7,939 nucleotides of DNA from CAVPEW01 sp050247895 (GCA_050247895.1 JBFWTJ010000192.1:1-7939), one strand, 5' to 3'; shown: positions 1 through 6,990, counted from the stretch's first letter. Numbers and translations are program-made. The notes: generated by a model not told the origin, from the sequence alone.

Positions 1-1167
1 GCCGCGACGGCCGCCCTGACCGCGGCGGCGGCGTGGATCGAGGTCGATCTCGGCGCCTCGGTCGCCGCCCGCTGGCGGTCCCGGATGCTGGCCCACGCCC
101 TGGCCGCGGGCGGCAACGGCGTCGGAGCCGAGGGTCCGGCCCGGACCCTCGGCCGCGTGTTCGAGCTGGAGCGGGCGACGCGTGGCGTGACCGAGGGGAA
201 CCTCGCCCTGGCCAGCGCCGCCGTCGAGGTCGCCGTGGCGGTCGCTCTGCTGCTGTCGACGAGTGCGGGGCCCGGCCGGGTCGCCGCGCTGGTGGTCGGC
301 GCCGGGACGCTGTCGACCGCTGGGCTGGCGAGGCGGCACCGCCACCAGCTGCGCCTCGCCACCGACCACCGGCTGGCGTCGACCGGCCGGCTGTCGGAGC
401 GGCTGGCCGGACATCGCACCGAGCTCCTCCAGGGCGGCCCGGTGGCCGGCAGCCCGGATCCCGACGACCGCTACGCGGCGATCGTCGCCGCCGCCGACGG
501 CACCGCCCTCGCGCTCCAGGTGGGCGTGGCCCGGGCGGTCGGGGTGCTCGGCCTGCTGGTGCTGGCCCAGGCCGGTGCGACCGCCGAGGTGGCCACGACG
601 GGCCCGGTCCTGGGTGGGCTGCTCCTGGCCACCGCGGGCCTGCGCCAGGCCGGCTCGGCCCTGCTGGCCGCCAACGTGTCCCGCACCGGGATCGACCAGG
701 TCAGGGCCCTGCTCGCCACCTCCGGTGCCGGCGGGTCGGCGCCGGGCGACGAGCGCGGAGCTGCCTGCGCTCGTCCGGTCCGCGTCGGCCCCTCGGAGGA
801 CGACCACGTCGTGCTCGCACCGCTCGCCTTCAACCTCCTGGCCGCCCGGCGCTGGCCGCCCGTGGACGTCGACCTGGCCGAGGCGCGGTCGGCCTGCGAA
901 GACCTCGGGCTCGGACCCGTCGTGGCGCGGATGCCCGGTGGCCTCGACCAGGTGGTCGGGGCCACCGGCTGGCGGCTCTCGGACGGGGAGCGGGCCCTGG
1001 TGGCGGTCGCCCGGGCGAGCCTGTCGGGCCGACCCGTCGAGCTCGGGCGGGGCGCGCTCGACGCGCTCGACCCCCTCACCGCGCAGCGCACGCTCGACGC
1101 CCTGGCCGCGAGGGCCGAGAGGGACCCGACGACGCCGGGCGGCCCGGTCGCGGGGTCGCCGCCGTAG
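1..1167 (+). CDS. ABC exporter-like protein with degenerate ATPase domain (5' end outside window)
   Basis: The frame is open from base 1 to a TAG at 1165-1167, giving 388 visible residues; the true start lies upstream. Residues about 1-240 look like the second part of an ABC exporter membrane domain, with hydrophobic segments near 69-88, 92-110, 171-191 and 199-221 and the cytoplasmic-helix pattern RLSERLAGHRTELL near 130-143. Residues about 262-375 match the second half of a nucleotide-binding domain: AFNLL (276-280) resembles the post-Q-loop eNLL, RLSDGERA (325-332) the LSGGQ signature, and ALDALDP (352-358) the D-loop. Only about 25 residues join the membrane part to this remnant, so the beta-strands and Walker A are absent. 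The Walker B position reads VELGRG, with no catalytic Asp-Glu, and no H-loop follows. ATP hydrolysis is therefore unlikely. It could be a pseudo-ATPase partner of another exporter half upstream, or a decaying gene that has kept its frame. The next gene starts 12 nt downstream, suggesting an operon. Fold assignment is fairly sure; substrate is unknown. Confidence 0.72.
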   Translation, partial: AATAALTAAAAWIEVDLGASVAARWRSRMLAHALAAGGNGVGAEGPARTLGRVFELERATRGVTEGNLALASAAVEVAVAVALLLSTSAGPGRVAALVVGAGTLSTAGLARRHRHQLRLATDHRLASTGRLSERLAGHRTELLQGGPVAGSPDPDDRYAAIVAAADGTALALQVGVARAVGVLGLLVLAQAGATAEVATTGPVLGGLLLATAGLRQAGSALLAANVSRTGIDQVRALLATSGAGGSAPGDERGAACARPVRVGPSEDDHVVLAPLAFNLLAARRWPPVDVDLAEARSACEDLGLGPVVARMPGGLDQVVGATGWRLSDGERALVAVARASLSGRPVELGRGALDALDPLTAQRTLDALAARAERDPTTPGGPVAGSPP

Positions 1168-1179
1168 CATCCACGGCTC

Positions 1180-3072
1180 GTGAACGGCCGGGCCCCTGCG
1201 ATCGCCTTCGCCTGCCTGGCGCCCGTGGCGCTCCTGGCCGCCGATCCGGGTGGCTGGTACCCGTTCGGCCCGCTCAAGTGGGCCGCGGTGTCCACGCTGG
1301 TCCCGCTCGGCGCCGCGCTCGCCCTGTCCGGCCGAGGGGGCCGGGCGCGGACGGCCACGGCGTGGCGCGACCCGGTGCGGCTCTCCACCGGTGCGCTGCT
1401 GGCCTGGTTGCTGGTGGCCACGGCGACCGGTCGGGACGGCCTCTACGCCTGGGTCGGCACGCCCGAGCGCCACTTCGGCTGGCTGACCTGGGCGCTCTGC
1501 GCCCTCGCCCTGGCCACCGGCCGTTCGTTGGCCGCCGTCGGACCGACGCCCACGACCAGCACCGGGCCCACCGGCGGCAACGACCCGCCGGGCCCGAGCG
1601 ACGAAGGCGCCGATGCCCGGGTCGTGCGCTCAGGGGACACCCGGGCCGAGGTCCGCCTCCTGCTCGGGGGGATCGTCGTGGCCGCGGCCGGGCTCGGGGC
1701 GTTGGCCACGGCCGAGGCCGCCGGGTGGGAGCCCCGGATCTTCGCCCTGGGCACCCGGCTGAGCGGGCCCCTCGGCTCTCCCGCCTACCTGGGCGCGGCT
1801 TCGGCCGTGCTGGTCCCGATCTCGACCGGGGTCGCCCTGGACGCCCGCTGGTCCCGGGCCACCCGCATCGTGGCCGCGGCCGGCAGCGCCGGCTGCCTGG
1901 TCGCCCTGGTCGGCTCGGGGGCCAGGGCGGCCTGGGTCGGGGCGGTCGCCGCGGCCGTCACGGTGGCCTGGTCCCGGCGGGCCGGCCTGGCTGCGCACCG
2001 CCGGGCCACCGCCGTCGCGGTCCTCGCGGTCGCCGCCACGGTCGGGCTCCTCGCCCTGGTCGGCCCGATCGGCGCCCGGGTCGGTGCGGCGTTCGACGCC
2101 GACGCGCCCGGCGGACGGGGCCGGCTCGACGAGTGGCGCATCGCCGCCCGGGCCGTGGCTGCCCGTCCCCTGCTCGGCGCGGGACCCGAGGGCTACCGGC
2201 TGGTCTTCCCCGAGGTCGTCGACGAGCGCTACCAGGTGGCCCACGGACGGGACCCGCTGCCCGACCGGGCCCACAGCGCGCCGCTCGACGTGGCCGTGGC
2301 CGGGGGGATCCCCGCCCTGGTCGCCTGGGCCGCGCTCGTCGGCGTGGTCGGCCGGCACGTCCGCCGGGCCCTGCACGACCCCCGTCCCTGGCTCGTCGGG
2401 GTCGCCGCCGGCCTGGTGGCCCACGGGGCCGGGAGCCTGTTCCTGTTCCCGGTCTTCGAGCTCGAGCCGCTGGCCTGGCTGCTGGCCGGCGTCGTCGTCG
2501 CCACCACGGCCACGGCACCGGGCCGCGCCCTGCCCCGCGGACGCCGGCCGGCCGGCGCCGCCCTGGCCGCGCTGGCCCTCCTCGCGGCGACCGCGGGTGC
2601 CCTCGACGTCGCCGCCGACCGGGCCGCGCGGCGGGCCGACGTGGCCCTGGCCCGGGGCGACGGCCGGGCCGCGGCCCGAGCCGCGCGGCAGGCCGCCGGG
2701 CGCCGACCCGACGTCCTGCGCCTGCACCTGCTGGTCGCCCGGGCCGCCGTGGCCGCCGACGAGGGCACCCTGGCCGGGCTGGCCGCCCTCGACGACGCGC
2801 TGGCCCTGTCGCCCGACGACCCCGTGGCCCGCCGGGAGCGGGCTCGCCTCCTCGTCGTGCGGGCCGATGCCACCCGGACCCCGGCCCACCTGGCCACCGC
2901 TCGTGACGCGGTGGCCACCGAGCTGGACCGCGACCCGCTGGACCCCCAGCTCTGGGCCCTGCGAGCCGTGGTGGCCGAGCTCGACGGCGACGAGCCCGGC
3001 GCCCGGGCCGCCGTCGACCGGGCCCGGGCGCTGACCCCCGAACGGGACCGACCGCCGCCGACCCCGGAATGA
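1180..3072 (+). CDS. O-antigen ligase / Wzy-family membrane protein with C-terminal TPR-like tail
   Basis: This 630-residue protein has about ten or more hydrophobic segments between residues 5 and 475. Three features typical of the Wzy_C/WaaL O-antigen ligase family are visible: GSPAYLGA (199-206) followed by a long hydrophobic stretch, GSGARAAWVG (245-254), and GRLDEWRIA then RPLLGAGPEGY (314-339), with a later His in DRAHSAPLD (362-370). These proteins join or polymerise lipid-linked glycans on the outer face of the membrane. Residues about 480-620 form an Ala/Arg-rich helical region resembling tetratricopeptide repeats (for example ALDDALALSPDDPVA), as found in many actinobacterial ligase-like proteins. 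The GTG start at 1180 lies 12 nt after the upstream stop, lacks a clear Shine-Dalgarno, and gives a hydrophobic segment at once, so coupling to the upstream gene is likely. Its TGA overlaps the sigma factor ATG. Family confidence is good; whether it is a polymerase, ligase or protein glycosyl transferase cannot be told from sequence. Confidence 0.85.
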   Translation: MNGRAPAIAFACLAPVALLAADPGGWYPFGPLKWAAVSTLVPLGAALALSGRGGRARTATAWRDPVRLSTGALLAWLLVATATGRDGLYAWVGTPERHFGWLTWALCALALATGRSLAAVGPTPTTSTGPTGGNDPPGPSDEGADARVVRSGDTRAEVRLLLGGIVVAAAGLGALATAEAAGWEPRIFALGTRLSGPLGSPAYLGAASAVLVPISTGVALDARWSRATRIVAAAGSAGCLVALVGSGARAAWVGAVAAAVTVAWSRRAGLAAHRRATAVAVLAVAATVGLLALVGPIGARVGAAFDADAPGGRGRLDEWRIAARAVAARPLLGAGPEGYRLVFPEVVDERYQVAHGRDPLPDRAHSAPLDVAVAGGIPALVAWAALVGVVGRHVRRALHDPRPWLVGVAAGLVAHGAGSLFLFPVFELEPLAWLLAGVVVATTATAPGRALPRGRRPAGAALAALALLAATAGALDVAADRAARRADVALARGDGRAAARAARQAAGRRPDVLRLHLLVARAAVAADEGTLAGLAALDDALALSPDDPVARRERARLLVVRADATRTPAHLATARDAVATELDRDPLDPQLWALRAVVAELDGDEPGARAAVDRARALTPERDRPPPTPE

Positions 3073-3665
3073 TGGAACCGGATCGGGGCCCAGGGCGTGT
3101 ACCTGCCATGGACCTGACGATCACGACCGCAGGAGCCCGTGCCGATGGACCGCACGTCTTGACCGAACCGCTCGCCGAGACGGCGACGCCCTCCTTCGAG
3201 GACTTCTACCGGTCCCATCGGGGCTCCATCGGCCGGGCCCTGGCCCTGGCCCTCGGTGACGTCGACCTGGCCGACGACGCCGCCGACGAGGCCATGACCC
3301 GAGCCTACGAGCGCTGGCCCACCGTGGCCCGGTTGGAGAAGCCCGAGGGTTGGGTCTACCGGGTCGGCATGAACTGGGCGCTCTCGCTCCTGCGCCGGAG
3401 ACGGCGCCGGAGCGAACCGCTCTACGACCCGATGGTGACCGACGGCCCCCGGATCGTCGAACCCGCCATCCACGCCGCCATCGGCGACCTCGACGCCAAG
3501 CACCGCAGCGTCGTGGTGTGCCGCCACCTCCTGGGGTGGTCGGTGGCCCAGACCGCCGAAGCCCTCCGCCTGCGCGAGGGCACCGTCAAGAGCCGACTGC
3601 ACCGGGCGCAGCGCATCCTCCAGAGCCGCCTGCGCCACCTCAACCTCGACGAGGAGACCCGATGA
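3069..3665 (+). CDS. ECF-type RNA polymerase sigma factor
   Basis: The 198-residue protein has the two-domain layout of extracytoplasmic-function sigma factors. Region 2 spans about residues 43-112 (FEDFYRSH, then DDAADEAMTRAYERW, then GWVYRVGMNWALSLLRRRRRR), covering core binding and -10 recognition. Region 4 spans about 134-187 with the helix-turn-helix WSVAQTAEALRLREGTVKSRL for -35 recognition. There is no extra C-terminal domain. The ATG at 3069 overlaps the TGA of the ligase gene (ATGA), favouring coupled translation of a long form. A second in-frame ATG at 3108 would give 185 residues and still keep both domains; an ECF-type promoter element sits just before it, so a short, possibly leaderless form may be the main autoregulated product. 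The N-terminal 40 residues before region 2 are low-complexity and probably dispensable. The next gene overlaps by ATGA at 3662. The family is very secure; the ECF subgroup and regulon are not known. Confidence 0.93.
   Translation: MMEPDRGPGRVPAMDLTITTAGARADGPHVLTEPLAETATPSFEDFYRSHRGSIGRALALALGDVDLADDAADEAMTRAYERWPTVARLEKPEGWVYRVGMNWALSLLRRRRRRSEPLYDPMVTDGPRIVEPAIHAAIGDLDAKHRSVVVCRHLLGWSVAQTAEALRLREGTVKSRLHRAQRILQSRLRHLNLDEETR
3074..3098 (+). promoter_or_regulatory. Candidate ECF-type autoregulatory promoter
   Basis: GGAACC at 3074-3079 is followed after exactly 16 nt by CGT at 3096-3098. This matches the general -35 (GGAAC) and -10 (CGT) pattern and spacing of many ECF sigma promoters, which often lie before their own sigma gene. 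Transcription would begin at about 3105-3108, at or next to an in-frame ATG at 3108. The element lies just after the ligase stop codon and inside the first codons of the long sigma reading frame. It was found by eye, so chance occurrence in GC-rich DNA remains possible. Confidence 0.5.
3651..3656 (+). promoter_or_regulatory. Strong Shine-Dalgarno for the Asp-box membrane protein
   Basis: GAGGAG ends 5 nt before the ATG at 3662, one of the clearest ribosome-binding sites in the window. It fixes the start of the downstream gene at 3662, although its reading frame stays open well upstream inside the sigma gene. It lies in the last codons of the sigma factor, so both proteins should be made from one message. 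Confidence 0.75.
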
Positions 3666-5281
3666 TCGACGACCGACTGTCCCGGTACCTCCAGGACCAG
3701 GCCGAAGCCCTGCCCCTCGACCCCGCCGGACCCGAGGCCGTGGTCCGCCGGGCCCAGCGCCGCCGCAACGGGCGGCGGGCGGTGGCCGCGGTGACCGCCG
3801 TGGCCGTGATCGGCGCCGGGGCCACCGCCCTGGCCCAGCGCGACGGGACCAAGGCGGAGACCGCCGCCGCCCCTGGCGTCGAGCCCTCGCCGTTCGACTG
3901 GACGGTGGTCCCCGCGGAGTCGGGCCTGGGCACGGTGCGCTCGCTCGCCGCGCTCGACGGCGGCCAGCTCTACGGCCTGTCCACCGCGCCCGGCCCGGTC
4001 GTCGACGAGCGGGGCTGGTCCGAACCGCCCCAGCTCTACCGCTCGACCGACGGGGCCGAGTGGGCCCCGGTCGACCTGCCCGCCGACCTCCACGCCTCGG
4101 CGCTGGCCGGCAGCGGCAGCCGGCTCTACGCGGTCGGCACCTCGCCCGCGGGTGGCGGCAGCCAGTTCGAGGTGGCCAGCTTCGACGACGGCACCGGCTG
4201 GACCACGGCGTCCCTGCCCTCCCGGCTGAACGAGCTCCAGGCCCGGTACCCGGGCGAGGTCGTCACGGTCACGCCCAACATCGCTGCCAACGGCGGCACC
4301 GTCGTGGTCACCGCCTCGTACTTCGGGGTGATCGACGTGATGGAGCGCCTGCCCCAGCCGCTCGCCGACGACGCGGCGTGGGTCGAGCGCGACGAGGGCG
4401 TCGACCTCTACTCGTGCGGATCGACCTCCGGGGTCGCCGTCGCAGACGCCCGGGGCGTGCCGACCAGCACCACGAGCGTCGCGCCGGACGACGACGCGGT
4501 CGCGGCGAGGCTGGAGGAGGCGGCGGCCGCGGCCGGGACGGTGACCGACGACCCCTGCGGCGAGGGCGGCACCCTCGTCGGCTCCTACACCTGGGCCGAT
4601 CTCGACGTCCCCGACGAGCTCGCCACGCTGGCCCGCCAGGGCCGGACGGAGCTGTTCGTCGCCACCGGGGACCAGCCCTTCGCCCCGCTCGACCTGGGCG
4701 ACCTGCTCCCCACCGGTCGGTGGACGGGCAGCACCAAGGTCGTCGCCGGCGACACCGGCTTCACCGTCTTCGCCGCCACCACCGGCGGGACGGACGCGGG
4801 CACGACCCTGGTCCTGCGCTCGACCGACGGGCTGTCCTGGACCGAGGCCACCCGGCTGCCGGGCAGCCCGGCCTCGGCCGGCACGATCCAGGGGCGGGCC
4901 GCGGTGCAGGTGACCGACTGGCCGACCACGACGATCCACATCGAGCGGGCTGACGGGGGCTGGACCGCGGTCGACCCGGTGCAGGCCATCGACGGCGAGG
5001 GCTGGGTCAACCAGGTGGCCTTCGGCCCGCTGGGCTGGACAGCGGCGGTGTCGCCCGGTGCTCCCGACGCCGAGCCGTCGCCGACCGTGCTGGTCCACTC
5101 GGTGGACGGGACCACCATGTCGCTGGTCCCGCTCGGCGACCTCGGCGTCGAGCTCCGCTCCTGGGAGGTCCCCTCGATCACGGTGAGCGCCGACGCCGTC
5201 CTGGTCCGGGTCTCACGGCCCGACGGCGATCCCCTCACCGTGGAGCCCCAGGAGGTCGTCGTCGGGACGCCTCGGGGCTGA
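3662..5281 (+). CDS. Single-pass membrane protein with extracellular Asp-box domain; candidate anti-sigma/sensor
   Basis: The 539-residue protein has a short cytoplasmic N-terminus (1-38) ending in a basic cluster (RRAQRRRNGRR, 29-39), one membrane span at about 39-58, and a large C-terminal part predicted outside by the positive-inside rule. The outside part has BNR/Asp-box motifs, RSTDGAEW (127-134) and RSTDGLSW (386-393), with weaker variants near 173-180 and 428-434, each in a strand-turn context such as LYRSTDG or LVLRSTDG. This suggests a beta-propeller. A Ser/Thr/acid-rich insertion and helix lie near 268-292. The only cysteines seen are C252 and C299, both outside. No catalytic set of a sialidase is visible, and there is no HxxxCxxC zinc anti-sigma motif. 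The ATGA overlap with the ECF sigma gene and the one-span topology suggest that residues 1-38 could bind the sigma factor while the outside domain senses the envelope. Topology is fairly sure; the anti-sigma role is inference and no named family was recognised. Confidence 0.75.
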   Translation: MIDDRLSRYLQDQAEALPLDPAGPEAVVRRAQRRRNGRRAVAAVTAVAVIGAGATALAQRDGTKAETAAAPGVEPSPFDWTVVPAESGLGTVRSLAALDGGQLYGLSTAPGPVVDERGWSEPPQLYRSTDGAEWAPVDLPADLHASALAGSGSRLYAVGTSPAGGGSQFEVASFDDGTGWTTASLPSRLNELQARYPGEVVTVTPNIAANGGTVVVTASYFGVIDVMERLPQPLADDAAWVERDEGVDLYSCGSTSGVAVADARGVPTSTTSVAPDDDAVAARLEEAAAAAGTVTDDPCGEGGTLVGSYTWADLDVPDELATLARQGRTELFVATGDQPFAPLDLGDLLPTGRWTGSTKVVAGDTGFTVFAATTGGTDAGTTLVLRSTDGLSWTEATRLPGSPASAGTIQGRAAVQVTDWPTTTIHIERADGGWTAVDPVQAIDGEGWVNQVAFGPLGWTAAVSPGAPDAEPSPTVLVHSVDGTTMSLVPLGDLGVELRSWEVPSITVSADAVLVRVSRPDGDPLTVEPQEVVVGTPRG

Positions 5282-5294
5282 GCTCCCCCCGGAG

Positions 5295-5339
5295 CGCTCG
5301 GCCGGCCGCCCGTGCGGCGGCACGCCGGCCGGCCGAGCG
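5295..5339. terminator. GC-rich hairpin terminator after the plus-strand block
   Basis: A perfect 14-bp inverted repeat (5295-5308 with 5326-5339, arm CGCTCGGCCGGCCG) encloses a further 5-bp stem (CGTGC 5311-5315 with GCACG 5320-5324) around a GGCG loop. It begins 14 nt after the stop of the Asp-box protein gene. No T-tract follows, which is common for high-GC actinobacterial terminators. It can form on either strand. Confidence 0.65.
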
Positions 5340-5352
5340 ACCCCCACCCTCT

Positions 5353-5388
5353 TCGACGCCGGCGGCGCCCCGGGCCCGCCGGCGTCGA
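5353..5388. terminator. Second GC-rich hairpin, next to the ftsX stop
   Basis: A perfect 13-bp inverted repeat (5353-5365 with 5376-5388, arm TCGACGCCGGCGG) has a 10-nt loop. It lies 9 nt beyond the ftsX stop on the minus strand, placing it as the terminator of the prfB-ftsE-ftsX block. There is no T-tract on the minus strand. Together with the first hairpin it insulates the two convergent blocks. Confidence 0.6.
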
Positions 5389-5397
5389 CGCGCCCGG

Positions 5398-6294
5398 TCA
5401 GACGTCGAGGAAGCGGGTGACGGCCACGGCGGAGCCGATGGCCCCGATGACGATGGCGAGGCCGACCACCACCAGGTTCGTGAACCACAGGTTGGCGTCG
5501 GTCACCACGAAGCCCTGGAGGATGGGGATCACGGCCTCGTCCGACAGTCGGTCGATGAACGGGCGCACCAGGAACGTCTGGACGCCCACCGCGGCCGCCG
5601 CGCCGACCAGGGTCTGGAGGATGCCCTCCACGATGAACGGCACCCGGATGAACCAGTTGGTGGCGCCGACGAGCTTCATCACCTCGATCTCGCGGCGGCG
5701 GGCGAACATGGCCACCCGGATCGAGTTGAGGATCAGGAGCAGGGCCGCGACGACCAGCGCCACCGCCGCGGCCAGGAACCGCAGGCCGATCTCGTTGAGG
5801 GTCTCCTGGATCTCCTTGATGACCTCGAAGGCGAAGACCACCTCGCGCACGCCCGGCTTGCCGGCGAACTGGTCGCCCAGCGCCTGGATGACGTCGGGGT
5901 CCGAGATCGACGGGGCGACCCGGTAGGAGGGCGGCAGGATCTCGGGCGTGACCGTCTCGATGATCTGGGGCGTGTCCTGGAAGAGCCGCTTGAACTCCTC
6001 GTAGGTCTCGTCCTTGTCGACGTAGGTCGCCTCCCGCACGTCGGCGTTGTCCTCGAGGTCGGCCTGGATGGCGGCCCGCTGCTCCTCGGTGACGTTCGGG
6101 TTCAGGTAGACGATGAACTCGATGCCGCCCCGGAACCGGTCGTTGGCGTTCTGCACGCCCTGCTGGAGCAGCACCGCCGAGCCGAAGAGGGTCAGCGACA
6201 CCACCACGGTGAGCACCGACGCCAGCGTCAGGGTGATGTTGCGGACGAGGTTCGTCCCGGTCTCGCGGACGACGTAGTCGAGCTTGATGGCCAT
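5398..6294 (-). CDS. ftsX: Cell division protein FtsX (permease-like partner of FtsE)
   Basis: This 298-residue protein has the FtsX layout: a short cytoplasmic N-terminus, a first span at about 21-43, a large outside domain (about 44-170), then three spans near 171-197, 217-241 and 269-292. The family motif RRREIEVMKLVGATNWFIR (199-217) after the second span is present, with PFIVEG (219-224) next. FtsX does not move a solute; with FtsE it passes the ATP cycle across the membrane to activate peptidoglycan hydrolases at the septum (in mycobacteria, RipC). The ATG at 6294 lies 18 nt after the ftsE stop, so the two form an operon. Length is normal for actinobacterial FtsX (close to 300) and no motif is missing. 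The gene ends 9 nt before a strong hairpin and faces the Asp-box gene tail to tail. Confidence 0.96.
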   Translation of the reverse strand: MAIKLDYVVRETGTNLVRNITLTLASVLTVVVSLTLFGSAVLLQQGVQNANDRFRGGIEFIVYLNPNVTEEQRAAIQADLEDNADVREATYVDKDETYEEFKRLFQDTPQIIETVTPEILPPSYRVAPSISDPDVIQALGDQFAGKPGVREVVFAFEVIKEIQETLNEIGLRFLAAAVALVVAALLLILNSIRVAMFARRREIEVMKLVGATNWFIRVPFIVEGILQTLVGAAAAVGVQTFLVRPFIDRLSDEAVIPILQGFVVTDANLWFTNLVVVGLAIVIGAIGSAVAVTRFLDV

Positions 6295-6312
6295 GGGTGG
6301 TCGGGGCCTGCC

Positions 6313-6990
6313 CTACTCGTAGACGCCGCGGCTCTGGTCGCGGATGATCGAGCCCCGGTCGAGCTCGATCACCCGCCGGCGCATCGTGTCGACGATGGAG
6401 CGGTCATGGGTGGCCATGACCACCGTCGTGCCCGTCCGGTTGATGCGGTCGAGGAGGCGCATGATGCCGACCGAGGTGGCCGGGTCGAGGTTGCCGGTCG
6501 GCTCGTCGGCCAGCAGGATCAGCGGCCGGTTCACGAACGCCCGGGCGATCGAGACCCGCTGCTGCTCGCCGCCGGAGAGCTCGTGGGGGAAGTTCCTGAC
6601 CTTCTTGGCCAGGCCCACGAGCTCGAGGATGGCCGGCACCTGGGTCTTGATGACGTGGCGTGGCCGGCCGATGACCTCCAGCGCGAAGGCCACGTTCTCG
6701 TAGACGGTCTTGTTGGGCAGGAGCTTGAAGTCCTGGAAGACGCTGCCGATGTTGCGGCGCAGGTAGGGGACCTTCCAATGGCTCAGCTTGCCGATGTCCT
6801 TGCCGGCCACGTGGATCGTGCCCCGCTCGGGGGTCTCCTCGCGGTTGATCAGCCGCAGGAAGGTCGACTTGCCCGATCCCGAGGCGCCGACCAGGAAGAC
6901 GAACTCACCCTTCTGGATGTCGGCGGTGGCCTCACGGAGCGCGACGACGTCGCTCTTGTAGGTCTTGGTGACGTTCTCGAGCGTGATCAT
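6313..6990 (-). CDS. ftsE: Cell division ATP-binding protein FtsE
   Basis: This 225-residue ABC ATPase has every catalytic motif: Walker A GASGSGKS (35-42), Q-loop Gln86 in VFQDFKLL, signature LSGGEQ (138-143), Walker B LILLADE (157-163), D-loop GNLDP and H-loop His195 in ATHD. VFQDFKLLPNKTVYENV is typical of FtsE. It sits at the inner face of the membrane bound to FtsX and couples ATP hydrolysis to septal hydrolase activation. The start at 6990 is supported by AGCAGG at 6996-7001 on the minus strand, 5 nt before the ATG. The gene follows prfB after 80 nt, in which no convincing promoter was found, and ftsX follows after 18 nt. It is a useful contrast with the degenerate ABC domain at the other end of the window. 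Confidence 0.97.
   Translation of the reverse strand: MITLENVTKTYKSDVVALREATADIQKGEFVFLVGASGSGKSTFLRLINREETPERGTIHVAGKDIGKLSHWKVPYLRRNIGSVFQDFKLLPNKTVYENVAFALEVIGRPRHVIKTQVPAILELVGLAKKVRNFPHELSGGEQQRVSIARAFVNRPLILLADEPTGNLDPATSVGIMRLLDRINRTGTTVVMATHDRSIVDTMRRRVIELDRGSIIRDQSRGVYE

Noticed and set aside
33..2906. A 957-residue open frame on the plus strand
   Set aside because: It is very rich in Arg, Gly and Pro, has no recognisable domain, and runs across two well-supported genes in another frame; it is a stop-poor shadow caused by high GC.
3350..3661. Upstream extension of the Asp-box protein frame into the sigma gene
   Set aside because: The extension lacks protein-like composition and overlaps the sigma factor; the strong GAGGAG site and ATGA junction set the start at 3662.
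1958..5098. Long open frames on the minus strand opposite the ligase, sigma and Asp-box genes
   Set aside because: Their compositions are biased toward Arg/Gly/Pro with no domain pattern, and the plus-strand genes have clear family motifs and ATGA junctions.
5312..5926. Plus-strand open frame opposite ftsX
   Set aside because: It is antisense to the well-conserved FtsX sequence and shows no family features of its own.
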